A stretch of 64,000 bases of DNA from Brevundimonas sp. UBA7506 (GTDB taxonomy: Bacteria; Pseudomonadota; Alphaproteobacteria; Caulobacterales; Caulobacteraceae), in the NCBI RefSeq assembly GCF_002479495.1, contig NZ_DLNQ01000015.1, positions 635,693 through 699,692 on the forward strand, in the 5' to 3' direction. This document shows, piece by piece, positions 25,696 to 34,367 of the stretch; positions within the stretch are counted from its first letter, which is position 1, and every line of letters begins with the position of its first letter. The notes beneath the pieces are model-generated. The model was not told the DNA's origin. It did no database searches and saw only the letters and a program-made list of their open reading frames with translations. The translations under genes and the position numbers were made by a program.

Positions 25696-26853
25696 TTACT
25701 TCGCGGCCGGAGCAACGGTCGGTGCGGCAGTCGGGGCGGCGGCGACCGTCACCTTGTCGCCCTCGTTCAGGAAGCCGGCGCCCTGGACCACGACGCGGAC
25801 GCCGGGCTCGATCCCGCTGACCGAGGTCTGGTCGTCGCGCCGCGACAGGACCGTCACCGGGCGGAAGCGGGCGGCGCCTTGCGTATCCAGAACGAAGACC
25901 CCCGACTTGTTGCTGCGGTAGAGGACGGCTCCGGTGGGCACCACGGTCGCGGGCTGGGCGCCGGCGTTGATCGAGGCGCGGGCGAACATGCCGGGCTTCA
26001 GGCCGCTGCCGGGCGACAGGGTGATGCGGGCCAGACCCAGGCGGGTCTGGGCGTCGACCTCGGGGGTGACGATGCGGATCGTGCCGGAGGTGGCGACGCC
26101 CTCGTTGGAGGTGATGGTGGCGGTCTGGCCGGCGCGCAAGGCGGGCAGATCGGTCTCGGGCACCTGGGCGTCCAGTTCCAGACGGCCGTCGCGGACCATG
26201 CGGAAGAGCTGGGTTCCGGCCTCGACGATCTGACCCTTGGTCACGCTGCGGCTGATGATCAGACCCGAGACGGGGGCCTTGATCTCGCTTTGGGCCAGGC
26301 GGGTGCGAGTTTCCGACAGCGAGGCGCGAGCCGAGGCCAGATTGGCTTGCGAGGCGCGCTGGTTGGCCAGGGCGGTGTCCAGCGAGGCCTGGCTGAGGAA
26401 GCCGCGAGACTTCAGTTCCTGGGCGCGGCCGAGCGCGGCGTCGTCGCGGGCGGCGTTGGCCTCGGCGGTCTGGACGCCCGCCTGCTGCTGGCGCAGCTGG
26501 GCCTGCAGCAGGGCGTCGTTCAGCTTGACCAGGACCTGACCCTGACGGACGTAGGAGCCCTCATCGACATAGACGCCGACGGCGGTCAGGCCGCCGGTCT
26601 CCGCGCCGACCGGCACCTCCTCCCAGGCCGAGACGCTGCCCGAGGCGACGATGACGCGCGGAAGGGCGACCTGGGTCGCCGTGGCGACGCTGACCGTCTG
26701 GCGCGAGGCGCCCGCCTTTTCTCCGGCCTTGGACTTGTCGTCGTCGTGTCCGCCGCAGGCGGCGAGCGTCAGGGCTGCGGCGGCCATCAGGAAGAGGGCC
26801 GGGGTGCGAGGGGTTTTCGCCACGTGCGAGGATCCTTGAGAGGGTCGGGGCAT
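25696..26853 (-). CDS. RND efflux periplasmic adaptor lipoprotein
   Basis: A 385-residue membrane-fusion protein. The signal peptide ends in the lipobox LTLAAC near residue 33, so the mature protein is lipid-anchored. A lipoyl-like half (GGLTAVGVYVDEGSYVRQGQVLVKLND), an alpha-hairpin (residues 100-170, LRQQQAGVQTAEANAARDDAALGRAQELKSR type), then a beta-barrel (GLIISRSVTKGQIVEAGTQLFRMV) follow in order. It links the pump at 22582-25686 to an outer-membrane channel. A GTG at 26823, with aagga upstream, would give a shorter, more typical signal peptide and may be the real start. Confidence 0.9.
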   Translation of the reverse strand: MPRPSQGSSHVAKTPRTPALFLMAAAALTLAACGGHDDDKSKAGEKAGASRQTVSVATATQVALPRVIVASGSVSAWEEVPVGAETGGLTAVGVYVDEGSYVRQGQVLVKLNDALLQAQLRQQQAGVQTAEANAARDDAALGRAQELKSRGFLSQASLDTALANQRASQANLASARASLSETRTRLAQSEIKAPVSGLIISRSVTKGQIVEAGTQLFRMVRDGRLELDAQVPETDLPALRAGQTATITSNEGVATSGTIRIVTPEVDAQTRLGLARITLSPGSGLKPGMFARASINAGAQPATVVPTGAVLYRSNKSGVFVLDTQGAARFRPVTVLSRRDDQTSVSGIEPGVRVVVQGAGFLNEGDKVTVAAAPTAAPTVAPAAK

Positions 26854-26940
26854 GGCGTGCGAACCTTCTGTTCCACGCCGGAACGCAGTTAGGGATTGGG
26901 CCCGTTCTTAGCGTTTCAGCGAGCCGTTCTCAAACCTCGC

Positions 26941-26972
26941 ACGGCAGGATTACCGCGAAGTAATCCTGCCGT
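26941..26972. terminator. Hairpin between the DUF6491-like gene and the efflux operon
   Basis: A 13-base perfect stem, acggcaggattac (26941-26953) with its complement at 26960-26972, loop cgcgaa. It lies eight bases after the stop codon of the minus-strand gene at 26981-27397. The T-rich flank (cttttc) is on the plus strand, so on the minus strand it is not a classical terminator; it may still end or protect the transcript. Confidence 0.55.
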
Positions 26973-26980
26973 CTTTTCGG

Positions 26981-27397
26981 CTAGGGACGGTCCCGGTCCG
27001 GCAGGGCGGCGACCTCGGCTTCGGACAGCTTTTTGACGATCCGCGCATGGCAGGGCGTCGCGGGCGGCGTGCCGCCCGAGAAGACGATCTGGGTCGTGTC
27101 GCCGGTGCACAGGCGGTCCAGTCCGCGTTGCGGCCAGAAAGCCATGCCCATGGCGTGGTCCATGTCGCGGCAGGCGCCCGAGACCTGGAGTTCAAACACG
27201 GCCTTGCCGATGCCGCGCACGAACACCGTCTGGTCCGACGAGCGAACCCGGAAGCTCTGGACGTCGTTCTGGAAGAGACACTGTCGCTGGGCCGCGGAGG
27301 TTGAGGCGGCGGTCGGGTTCGAGGCGGTCGGGGCGCAGCCGGCCAGGGCGACCAGACTTGCGGTGGCGGTCAGAAGTGCGGGGATGAGGCGGGGCAT
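26981..27397 (-). CDS. Lipoprotein, DUF6491-like
   Basis: A 138-residue protein with a lipobox (LVALAGC, residue 21), so an anchored periplasmic lipoprotein. The body has paired cysteines (QCLFQNDV, GACRDMDHAMG, RLCTGDTTQIVF, PCHARIVKKL) and ends in SEAEVAALPDR, as in DUF6491 proteins of Caulobacterales and Sphingomonadales. Function unknown. It stands alone between the efflux pump and mnmC. Confidence 0.72.
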   Translation of the reverse strand: MPRLIPALLTATASLVALAGCAPTASNPTAASTSAAQRQCLFQNDVQSFRVRSSDQTVFVRGIGKAVFELQVSGACRDMDHAMGMAFWPQRGLDRLCTGDTTQIVFSGGTPPATPCHARIVKKLSEAEVAALPDRDRP

Positions 27398-27455
27398 GTG
27401 AGGCTCCTTGAAAGCGCTGCGGTTCCCTAACGCCGAGAAGATGAACCTTGGCTGT

Positions 27456-29288
27456 CTAAGCGCGCGAAGCGGCGTGCGGGTTGCCTGAGCCCGGCGGAAA
27501 TCGGCCGGGCGCGAGGCGGTCAGCCGCTGTGTTTTGCAGGGGGGACGGCTGGTTCAGGATGCACGCCGCCAGATGCTCGCCGAGCAGGGGCGCGACGCAG
27601 AAGCCGCGCGAACCCAGACCGGTCAAGACATAGAGGTTCGGCTGGTCCAGAGCGCCGACGACCGGCAGACGGTCCGGCGTGGTGGCGCGCACGGCCTTGC
27701 GGGTCCGGACGGGGCCTGCGGTCTCGACCTGGGCCGCGAGCGCGGGCAGGGCGGCGCTGAGGGTTACGAGATTGCGCGCTGAAGCCTCCTCCGTGGGGAG
27801 GGTGTCCACCTGCCCACGGTCGTGGGTGGCGCCGAACAGCAGGCCCTCGCCCGTGGGCACGGCGTAGCCGCCCCAGGCGACGGGCGGAGTGGTCGGATCC
27901 TCGACCCAATCGGCCTGACCGGCGACCGGGGCGAGGGGAAGGTCGGGCGCGAGGGCGGCTGTTCCCCAGCCGGCGGCCAGGACCACGGCGTCGGCTTCGA
28001 TCAGGAGCGCGCCGTCGGCGTCGAGCAGGGCCCAGCCCTCGCCTTCGGGCTGGAGGGGCTCGACGGCGGCGCTAAGGCGTTCGGCGCCCGCCAGCCAGGC
28101 TTCGAGCACCGCCGAAGGGCGCAGGGCCAGCGCGCCGCGCATCATCAGGCCGCCGCTCTGGACGGCTTGGCTGAGGTGTTCGGCGCAGGCGGCGGCGTCG
28201 AGACGGGTCATGGCGTCGTAGGGCCACAGGTCCTGGGCGGCGATCTTGTCGAAACGGGCCGCGTCGCGGGGCGCCTGTTCCAGTTGCAGGACGCCCTCGG
28301 CGATCACGGCGTCGGGCAGGGCGCGGTAGAGGTGACGGGCGCGCTCCAGGGCCTGGGCGTGGAAGCCGGCGATCAGGGCGTCGCCCGCGTCGAGGCGCGG
28401 CGTGACCAGGGCGGCGGGAAAGCCCGAGCCCCCCGCGCCGGGGCGCTCGGCCTCGATGACGGTGACGCGGGCGCCGCCGGCGATCAGGGCGCGCGCGACC
28501 GAGGCCCCGGCGATCCCGGCGCCGACGACGGCGATATGGCGTTGCGGGGGGGCGGGGGGCGGGGGCGAGGGCAGATGGGCCTCCAGTCGTTCGCGCTTGC
28601 GGCCGTGGCCGGGCTTCTTCTCGACGACGAAGCCGTGCTCGGCCAGGCCGCGCCGCACGGCGCCCGCGACGGTGAAGGTGGCGACCCGCGCGCCGGGGGC
28701 GGAGCGGGCGGGGATGAGGGCCATGATCTCGGGCGACCACATGCCGGGGTTCAGGGCGGGCGAGAAACCGTCGAGGAACCAGGCGTCGGCGGCGCCGGAC
28801 CATTGCTCCAGCGCCCATTGGGCGTCGCCGACGGCTAGGTCGATGGTCGCGTTCCACTGCGGCAGGTCGAGGCGGTGGAAGCCGGGCGTTCTCTCGGGCC
28901 AGACGGCGAGGAGGGCCTCGGCGGTCGCGGCCAGTTCGGGCCAGGCGGACAGGGCGCGGGCGGCCTCGCCCTGGGTGAGGGGGAAGCCTTCGATGGAGAA
29001 GACGTGCAGACGGCCGTTCTCGGGGCGGGCGCGACGCCACAGGTCCAGCAGGGCGACGATGTTCAGTCCGGTGCCGAAGCCCAGTTCGGCGACGGTGAAG
29101 TCGGCGCGGTCGGCCCAGGCCTGGGGCAGGCCGCAGCCGTCGAGGAAGACGGCGCGGGTCTCGGCCAGACCGTCGTCCTTGGAGAAATAGACGTCGCCGA
29201 ACCGGCCTGAGCGGGGCGAGCCGTCCTCGGCCCAGACCAGCTGTGGGGAGGCGTCGCCGGGGGACTGTTCGCGCGGGTCGTCGGTCAT
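27456..29288 (-). CDS. mnmC: Bifunctional tRNA mnm5s2U34 biosynthesis protein MnmC
   Basis: A 610-residue fusion. Residues 1-235 are the MnmD methyltransferase half (VYFSKDDGLAETRAVFLDG, ELGFGTGLNIVALLDLW, FLDGFSPALNPGMWS), which methylates nm5s2U34 to mnm5s2U34. From about residue 247 the FAD oxidoreductase half begins (IAVVGAGIAGASVARALIAGGARVTVIEAE), which removes the carboxymethyl group from cmnm5s2U34, and ends in VLTGLGSRGFCVAPLLGEHLA. Order and length fit E. coli MnmC. The stop codon lies 58 bases from the DUF6491-like gene on the same strand. Confidence 0.93.
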   Translation of the reverse strand: MTDDPREQSPGDASPQLVWAEDGSPRSGRFGDVYFSKDDGLAETRAVFLDGCGLPQAWADRADFTVAELGFGTGLNIVALLDLWRRARPENGRLHVFSIEGFPLTQGEAARALSAWPELAATAEALLAVWPERTPGFHRLDLPQWNATIDLAVGDAQWALEQWSGAADAWFLDGFSPALNPGMWSPEIMALIPARSAPGARVATFTVAGAVRRGLAEHGFVVEKKPGHGRKRERLEAHLPSPPPPAPPQRHIAVVGAGIAGASVARALIAGGARVTVIEAERPGAGGSGFPAALVTPRLDAGDALIAGFHAQALERARHLYRALPDAVIAEGVLQLEQAPRDAARFDKIAAQDLWPYDAMTRLDAAACAEHLSQAVQSGGLMMRGALALRPSAVLEAWLAGAERLSAAVEPLQPEGEGWALLDADGALLIEADAVVLAAGWGTAALAPDLPLAPVAGQADWVEDPTTPPVAWGGYAVPTGEGLLFGATHDRGQVDTLPTEEASARNLVTLSAALPALAAQVETAGPVRTRKAVRATTPDRLPVVGALDQPNLYVLTGLGSRGFCVAPLLGEHLAACILNQPSPLQNTAADRLAPGRFPPGSGNPHAASRA

Positions 29289-29331
29289 GGCGGGGCTTTA
29301 GCCGTCAGGCGTCCGGCTGGATAGCGGGCAC

Positions 29332-29363
29332 GAAAAAAGGGGCCGTCCGAAGACGACCCCTTT
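29332..29363 (-). terminator. Intrinsic terminator after the first alanine-rich lipoprotein gene
   Basis: Stem 29337-29347 with 29352-29362 (one mismatch in eleven pairs). On the minus strand it is followed by tttttt, the complement of 29333-29338. It lies about 40 bases beyond the stop codon at 29404. Confidence 0.85.
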
Positions 29364-29403
29364 CCGCATCGCGACCCGGAGGCCGCGATCCAAGACGTAA
29401 GTC

Positions 29404-29685
29404 TTAGTGAGCGGCGGCCGGAGCGGCAGCCGGAGCAGCGGCGGCCGGAGCAGCAGCAGCGTCGGCAGCAGCCGGAGCAGCGGCGGCAGCAGCGTCGGTG
29501 GCGGCGCCAGCAGCGGCGGCGGCGTCGGTGGCGGCGGCGTCGGCGGTGGCAGCGGCGTCCGTGGCGGTGGCGGCGGCGTCGGTGGCGTCGGCGGCGGCGT
29601 CTTCAGCCTTGTCGGTGGCGGCCGGTTGGCAAGCAGCCAGGGCCAGAGCGGCGGCCGAAGCGGCGATCAGAGCGGTGATGCGCAT
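29404..29685 (-). CDS. Small alanine-rich repeat lipoprotein
   Basis: Ninety-three residues. A signal peptide ends in a lipobox (LALAAC, cysteine 19), followed by QPAATDKAEDAAADATDAA and then a run made almost only of Ala, Asp and Thr with TDAAATA-type units, ending in an Ala/Pro tail and His. The period of about seven to eleven residues suggests an amphipathic helix. I recognise no family. It is closely related to the next gene upstream and has its own terminator, so it is a real expressed unit rather than a spurious frame. Opposite frames here are shadows. Confidence 0.7.
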   Translation of the reverse strand: MRITALIAASAAALALAACQPAATDKAEDAAADATDAAATATDAAATADAAATDAAAAAGAATDAAAAAAPAAADAAAAPAAAAPAAAPAAAH

Positions 29686-29809
29686 AGTTGTTATCCTTCA
29701 GAAGGTAAAAGCGAGATCATGAACCCTCGCTAGGGGGGAGATAACGGGATCGTGAGCAAAACCGCAAGCGAAATTCTCACGGGTTCGTGAAGTCTCGTTA
29801 TTCCCAGCA

Positions 29810-29846
29810 AAAAGGCCGCCCCGACATCCCGCCGGGGCGGCCTTTT
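29810..29846 (-). terminator. Terminator after the second alanine-rich lipoprotein gene
   Basis: A 13-base perfect stem, 29810-29822 (aaaaggccgcccc) with 29834-29846. Both flanks give T-runs on the matching strand, so it could act in both directions; the only gene reading into it is the minus-strand lipoprotein gene ending at 29872. Confidence 0.88.
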
Positions 29847-29871
29847 CACGGTCTTTGGGGGACCGATTTTT

Positions 29872-30159
29872 TTAGTGCGCGGCCTTCTCGGCGGGCGGCG
29901 GGGGCGGCGGGGTCGTGGCAGCGGCGGCCGTGTCGGCGGCCGTCTGAGCGGCGTCGCCGGCCGAGGCGGCGGCGTCGGTGGCGGCGCCGGCGGCGGCCGT
30001 GGCGGCGTCAGCGGCGGTGGCCGCGGCGTCGGTGGCGGTGTCGGCGGCCGCGTCAGCGACAGCGGCGGCTTCTTCGGTCTTGGGCGCCGGCTGCTGGCAG
30101 GCGGCCAGCGAGAGGGCGCTCAGGCCCGCGGCGACGATCATCAGGCGACGGATGGTCAT
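29872..30159 (-). CDS. Small alanine-rich repeat lipoprotein, paralogue
   Basis: Ninety-five residues with the same plan as the gene at 29404-29685: lipobox LSLAAC (cysteine 21), QQPAPKTEEAAA, then repeated DAAxxA(T/A)DAA units, a Pro run near the end (TTPPPPPPAEK) and a terminal His. The two proteins share the C-Q-P-A start of the mature chain and the closing AAH. The pair looks like a local duplication. Function unknown; a lipid-anchored helix in the periplasm is the simplest reading. Confidence 0.7.
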   Translation of the reverse strand: MTIRRLMIVAAGLSALSLAACQQPAPKTEEAAAVADAAADTATDAAATAADAATAAAGAATDAAASAGDAAQTAADTAAAATTPPPPPPAEKAAH

Positions 30160-30256
30160 GTGACTATAGCCCCTTTGACTTCAAGTTTCGGCGGGACCAT
30201 CCCGCCGATGCAAGGCGTAACGCGAGATTGCAGGGTTCGACAAGCCCGGACCGGCC

Positions 30257-30538
30257 TCAGGCCGGGGGGACCGGACGGGCGGCCGGATCCATGGGGTCGG
30301 TCGGCGGCCTGTCTTCGGGCAGGGTCGGCGGTGTCTGGGCGGGTGGCGAAGTCGGCGCCGTCGATTCGCCGGGCGGAGGCGCGGCGGAGTCCGGCGCCGG
30401 TGCGGACGCGGCGCCCTCGGCGGGGACGGCCGCCGATTCGGCAGCCGGGGCGGCCGGGGATGGCGACGGCTCGTCTTCGCACGCCGCCAGGACCGTTAGG
30501 GCGCTGGCGCCGAGAAGCAGGGCGGACAGGGCTTTCAT
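30257..30538 (-). CDS. Small proline/alanine-rich lipoprotein
   Basis: Ninety-three residues from the ATG at 30538 (ggag upstream). Lipobox VLAAC at cysteine 20, then EDEPSPSPAAPAAES and a disordered Pro/Ala/Ser/Glu chain to the end. It differs from its two neighbours in being proline-rich rather than helical, but is the third small low-complexity lipoprotein in a row on this strand. Function unknown. Confidence 0.62.
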   Translation of the reverse strand: MKALSALLLGASALTVLAACEDEPSPSPAAPAAESAAVPAEGAASAPAPDSAAPPPGESTAPTSPPAQTPPTLPEDRPPTDPMDPAARPVPPA

Positions 30539-30632
30539 GCAGGGCTCCACAGGAATGCACGCGAACGTGACCCGTGGAGAACCATCGTGAGCGATCCGTG
30601 TTCCCGCCGTGAACGGAAGGGGAGACGACCGG

Positions 30633-31502
30633 TCAGGCGTCCGTCGGAGCGGCGGCCAGGGCTTCTTCCATCTCGGCGAAGGAGGGCTGGGCCGTCGAGG
30701 GGATGTCGCCGCGGCCGATCTCGACCGAGATCTGGGCGGCGTTGCCGTGCAGGTGGGCGACCAGCACCGACTGGATGATCTTGTAGTAGGCGCCTTCCTC
30801 TTCGATGATCGCGTTCAGGCGCGCGGCGAAGGGGCCGACCAGGCCGTAGGCCAGGAAGACGCCGAGGAAGGTGCCGACCAGGGCGCCGCCGATCATGCCG
30901 CCCAGGACTTCCGGCGGCTCGGTGATCGAGCCCATGGTCTTCACGATGCCCAGAACGGCGGCCACGATGCCGAGCGCGGGCAGGCCGTCGGCCAGGTTCT
31001 GCAGGGCGTGAGCCGAGGCCAGGGCCTCGTGATGGTGCTTCTCCAGCTGTTTTTCCATGGCGTCCTCGATCTGATGCGGATCCTCGAGGTTCATGGTCAT
31101 CATCCGCAGGGTGTCGCAGATGAAGTCGGTGGCGAAGTGGTCCTTCAGCACCTTGGGGTATTTCTGGAAGATGCTGCTCTCGGCCGGCTTCTCGATGTGG
31201 CTTTCCAGGGCGATGACGCCCTTGGACTTCATCGTCTTGGTCAGTTGGAACAGGAGGGACAGCAGGTCCTTGTAGTCCTGCTTCTTCCACTTGGGTCCGG
31301 CGAAGGTCTTGCCGAAACCGGCCAGCGACGCCTTGATCACCGGCAGGCTGTTGGAGATCAGGAAGGCGGCGACGCCGGCACCGCCGATGGCCATGAACTC
31401 GTGCGGCAGGGCGTGCATGATGACGCCGAACTTGCCGCCCGCCAGGACGTAGCTGCCGAACACCATGGCGAACAGCATGATGATGCCGATAATCTGGAAC
31501 AT
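30633..31502 (-). CDS. motA: Flagellar motor stator protein MotA
   Basis: A 289-residue stator subunit with four membrane helices: two at the N-terminus (MFQIIGIIMLFAMVFGSYVLAGG, then GGAGVAAFLIS) and two near 185-235 (ALGIVAAVLGIVKTMG, GTFLGVFLAYGLVGPFAARL), with the charged cytoplasmic domain between them that meets FliG. The segment PALGIVAAVLGIV is diagnostic. MotA with MotB conducts protons to drive the flagellum; motB is not adjacent, as in Caulobacter. Confidence 0.95.
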   Translation of the reverse strand: MFQIIGIIMLFAMVFGSYVLAGGKFGVIMHALPHEFMAIGGAGVAAFLISNSLPVIKASLAGFGKTFAGPKWKKQDYKDLLSLLFQLTKTMKSKGVIALESHIEKPAESSIFQKYPKVLKDHFATDFICDTLRMMTMNLEDPHQIEDAMEKQLEKHHHEALASAHALQNLADGLPALGIVAAVLGIVKTMGSITEPPEVLGGMIGGALVGTFLGVFLAYGLVGPFAARLNAIIEEEGAYYKIIQSVLVAHLHGNAAQISVEIGRGDIPSTAQPSFAEMEEALAAAPTDA

Positions 31503-31630
31503 GGCGGGGTCGGACGTCCTGCGGGAGAAAGCTCAGGACGCCCGTTATCGGCGTTAATGCTTAAGGGCGCGTTTCACGAATCCCGGTTCGGGACGCAATC
31601 CAGGTGCGCGATGTCGCAGGCGTCGGGCGC

Positions 31631-33430
31631 CTAAAGCCGGGTCGTGCCGTCCAGAATGGCCTCATAGGCCTTGGCGGTCAGCTTCTGGTAGCCAGCCTTG
31701 CCGCCGCGCACATAGACCGGGCCCTCGACCTTCTCCAGATCGAAGCCGTCGGCGACCAGATCGACCTTGCGGTACTTGAAGGTGCCGGTGGTCTCGGCCG
31801 ACTTCATCAGGCGCAGGAAGACCGGACGGGCGTAGGGCGGCAGTTGCTCGTCGGCGTAGGCGGCGAAGGCGGCGGGATCGAACTTGCCCTCCAGCACCAG
31901 GCCGGCCATCCCGGCCTTGCCTTCCTGGCCGGGGACGACGACGCCGTAGGCGATGACTTCCTGAACGCCGGGGGCGTCGTGCAGGCGCTGTTCAACCTCG
32001 GCGGTCGAGACGTTCTCACCCTTCCAGCGGTAGGTGTCCCCCAGACGGTCCATGAAATAGAGGTAGCCGTCGCGGTCCTGGCGCATCAGGTCGCCGGTGC
32101 GGAACCAGCGATCGCCCTTCTTGAAGACGTCGGTGAGGATCTTCTTCTCCGAGGCCTTCTTGTCGGCGTAGCCCGAGAAGTCGTGACGGATGTCCGAGGC
32201 GATCTGGCCGATGGCCTCGCCGGTTTCGCCCGTCGCCACCAGACGGCACATGCCGTCGGCGCCGCGGATCGGCTCGCCGGTCTCGGGGTCCAGGGCGATC
32301 AGGCGGATGTTCAACTGCGACTTCAGGAAGCCGGGCACGCGGCCGATCGCGCCCGCCTTGCCGTCGAAGTTGAACAGGGAGACATTGCCCTCGGTGGAGC
32401 CGTAGAACTCCATGATGTTCTTGATGCCGAAACGCTTCTGGAACTCGGTCCAGACGTCGGGGCGCAGGCCGTTGCCAAAAGCCAGGCGCAGCTTGTGGGC
32501 GCGCTCGTCCTCGTTGGGCGGGCAGTTGACCAGATAGCGGCACAACTCGCCGATATAGACGAACATGGTGGCGCCGGACGTCTTCACGTCGGGCCAGAAG
32601 TGGGTCGCGGAGAAGCGGCGGCGAATGATCATCCGACCGCCGTTCAGCAGGATCGATCCGACCCCCACCAGGCCGCCGGTCGAGTGATACAGCGGCAGGC
32701 AGTTGTAGAGGGCGTCCCTGGACGTCGAAGCGGTGGCCCCGGCGAAGGCGCGCATATAGGTGCGGGCGCGCGAATGCGGGATGCGCGCGGCCTTGGGCAG
32801 GCCGGTCGTGCCCGAGGTGAAGATGAACAGGGCCGTGTCGCGGTTGGTCAGACCGCTGCGCAGGCCCTTGTCCGGGCGCACCGAGGAGGCGCTGCGCACG
32901 GCGTTGTCGATGTCGCGGCGCTCGTTGGTCTCGTCTTCGTCGGCCAGGCCGTGGACCCAGACCATCAGGTTGCGGTCGATGAAGGGGCGGGCCTCTTCGA
33001 CCGCGCGCCAGCTTTCCTGATCGGTGACGACGTTGAAGGCGTTGGAGATGGTCAGGCAGTGGGCCAGGGCCTGACCGGTCAAATTGGTGTTGATCAGGGC
33101 CGTGGCCACGCCGACCTTGGAGAAGCCGATCCAGGCGGCCAGGTATTCGACCCTGTTGTGCATGACCAGGGCGATGACGTCCGAACGCTTCAGGTTCCGC
33201 GCCTTGGCCCAGTGGGCGTAGCGGTTGGCCAGGGCGTCCAGCTCGCGATAGGTCAGGCGGCGGCTTTCATCCTCGAGCGCGACATTGTCGGGGAACTTGT
33301 CGACGGCCTCCTCGATGTCGTCACAGACCAGGACGTCGCTGTCGAGGGTGATAGGCTTGATGCGCTTCAGGAGGCGGTACAGCCCGCCCGCGAATCTCAT
33401 ATCGCGCCGGATGTTCGCTGCCAGACCCAT
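31631..33430 (-). CDS. Long-chain acyl-CoA synthetase (FATP/VLACS-like)
   Basis: A 599-residue AMP-binding enzyme that activates fatty acids to acyl-CoA. The ATP motif FTSGTTGLPKAARI lies near residue 220, EFYGSTEGN near 345 (acyl-adenylate), and the hinge FRTGDLMRQDRDGYLYFMDRLGDTYRWKGENVSTAEVE near 460-495. The N-terminal region matches the FATP branch. The ATG at 33430 has aagagg upstream; 12 more codons are open before it. It lies 128 bases from motA on the same strand; the two are unlikely to be functionally linked. Confidence 0.9.
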   Translation of the reverse strand: MGLAANIRRDMRFAGGLYRLLKRIKPITLDSDVLVCDDIEEAVDKFPDNVALEDESRRLTYRELDALANRYAHWAKARNLKRSDVIALVMHNRVEYLAAWIGFSKVGVATALINTNLTGQALAHCLTISNAFNVVTDQESWRAVEEARPFIDRNLMVWVHGLADEDETNERRDIDNAVRSASSVRPDKGLRSGLTNRDTALFIFTSGTTGLPKAARIPHSRARTYMRAFAGATASTSRDALYNCLPLYHSTGGLVGVGSILLNGGRMIIRRRFSATHFWPDVKTSGATMFVYIGELCRYLVNCPPNEDERAHKLRLAFGNGLRPDVWTEFQKRFGIKNIMEFYGSTEGNVSLFNFDGKAGAIGRVPGFLKSQLNIRLIALDPETGEPIRGADGMCRLVATGETGEAIGQIASDIRHDFSGYADKKASEKKILTDVFKKGDRWFRTGDLMRQDRDGYLYFMDRLGDTYRWKGENVSTAEVEQRLHDAPGVQEVIAYGVVVPGQEGKAGMAGLVLEGKFDPAAFAAYADEQLPPYARPVFLRLMKSAETTGTFKYRKVDLVADGFDLEKVEGPVYVRGGKAGYQKLTAKAYEAILDGTTRL

Positions 33431-33767
33431 GGTTGCGCCGCCTCTTCCCGAGTTTATGACTTTCAACGGTGATGAACGGGCGGCGACGGCGGGTCAACAG
33501 GTAGCAAGCGCACATCGCCACAATGTTTCATCGGCGCGATGCTTGAGCCTCGTTTTCGATGACGTTGGGTAAGGTTGATGCGCGACGTTACGTCAACCTG
33601 TGCGGCGATCAACGGCGAGAATGACCGAAGAAATGACGGCTGGATGACTTGATCACGCTTTCGCCTGAACTGTGGCGCCAGTGGTGTTTCTTGGGGGCGA
33701 TGACGTTATTCGCGGAACCACGCTCTTTTGACCGGGTTGAGTGGCCCTGGATCAAGGAGAAGACATC
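33431..33767. other. Divergent intergenic region
   Basis: About 340 bases between the divergent acyl-CoA synthetase and the Pro/Ala-rich membrane protein. It is somewhat AT-richer than the genes and should hold both promoters. I see no gene, no convincing hairpin and no palindrome longer than a few bases. Confidence 0.4.
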
Positions 33768-34316
33768 ATGTCCGTGACCTATACTGATCAAATTCGCCCC
33801 GCCGCTGACCGCCTGGACAGCGAGGCCTATGTGCCCGTCTATGCCCGCCGCAGCGGCCGGATGTCGAAGAAACCCGTGAAAACTTGGATGTTTCTGGCCC
33901 CGTTGGGGGTCTTGGTGATCGGGGGCGCGGCGGCGGCCATGCTGATGCAGCCCGGTGAGGAGGCGACGCCTGCGGCCATCGAGGCCGCGCCGCCTGCGCC
34001 GCTGGTCGCGCCGGAAGTCTCGCCTGAGGTTTCGTCGCTGACGGCGGCTCCGACCGCGCCGGCCGAGTTGACGACGGCCACGCCTGCGGCTCCGTCGGTC
34101 GCCGTCCCGGTCGAGCGTCGCGCGCCCCCGGCGCCGACCGCCCCGGCCAGGGCCCCGCGCGCCGCTCCCGTCGAAGAGACGGAGGCGCCGATCGTGTCGA
34201 CCGGACCGCAGCCCTATCTTTCGGTCGCGCCCCAGGCTCCGGTCGTGACGCCGCCGCCGGCGCCAGTCACGCCCGCCGCGCCGCCCGCGCCCGTCATCAT
34301 CGTTCCGACGACCTGA
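33768..34316 (+). CDS. Pro/Ala-rich single-pass membrane protein
   Basis: A 182-residue protein: about 40 cytoplasmic residues with basic clusters (ARRSGRMSKKPVK), one membrane helix (TWMFLAPLGVLVIGGAAAAML, about residues 40-60), then a long disordered Pro/Ala/Thr chain outside, ending PVIIVPTT. This topology resembles TonB-like or cell-envelope tether proteins but I see no C-terminal globular domain. Strong ribosome site aaggaga. A protein of the same plan is encoded at 38216-39256. Function unknown. Confidence 0.65.
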   Translation: MSVTYTDQIRPAADRLDSEAYVPVYARRSGRMSKKPVKTWMFLAPLGVLVIGGAAAAMLMQPGEEATPAAIEAAPPAPLVAPEVSPEVSSLTAAPTAPAELTTATPAAPSVAVPVERRAPPAPTAPARAPRAAPVEETEAPIVSTGPQPYLSVAPQAPVVTPPPAPVTPAAPPAPVIIVPTT

Positions 34317-34330
34317 TCGTCGTCCGTCAG

Positions 34331-34359
34331 GAAAGGCCCGGCTCGCGCCGGGCCTTTTC
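34331..34359. terminator. Bidirectional intrinsic terminator
   Basis: Stem gaaaggcccggc (34331-34342) with gccgggcctttt (34347-34358), loop tcgc. It sits between convergent genes, 15 bases past one stop and nine past the other; the T-tract is clear on the plus strand and shorter on the minus strand. Confidence 0.88.
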
Positions 34360-34367
34360 CTTCGCGC

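Noticed and set aside
23455-26892. A 1145-residue open frame on the plus strand opposite the RND efflux genes
   Set aside because: It is a shadow of high-GC codon bias: low-complexity Gly/Asp/His/Gln sequence, no family motif, and the opposite strand encodes two complete well-known proteins.
29404-30163. Plus-strand Gly/Ser-rich and Ala-rich frames across the lipoprotein genes
   Set aside because: They mirror the GCN-GAC repeats of the real minus-strand genes, which have signal peptides, lipoboxes and terminators.
31503-31600. ttaatgcttaa upstream of motA as a CtrA box
   Set aside because: CtrA sites in Caulobacterales have two TTAA parts separated by seven bases; here the gap is three.
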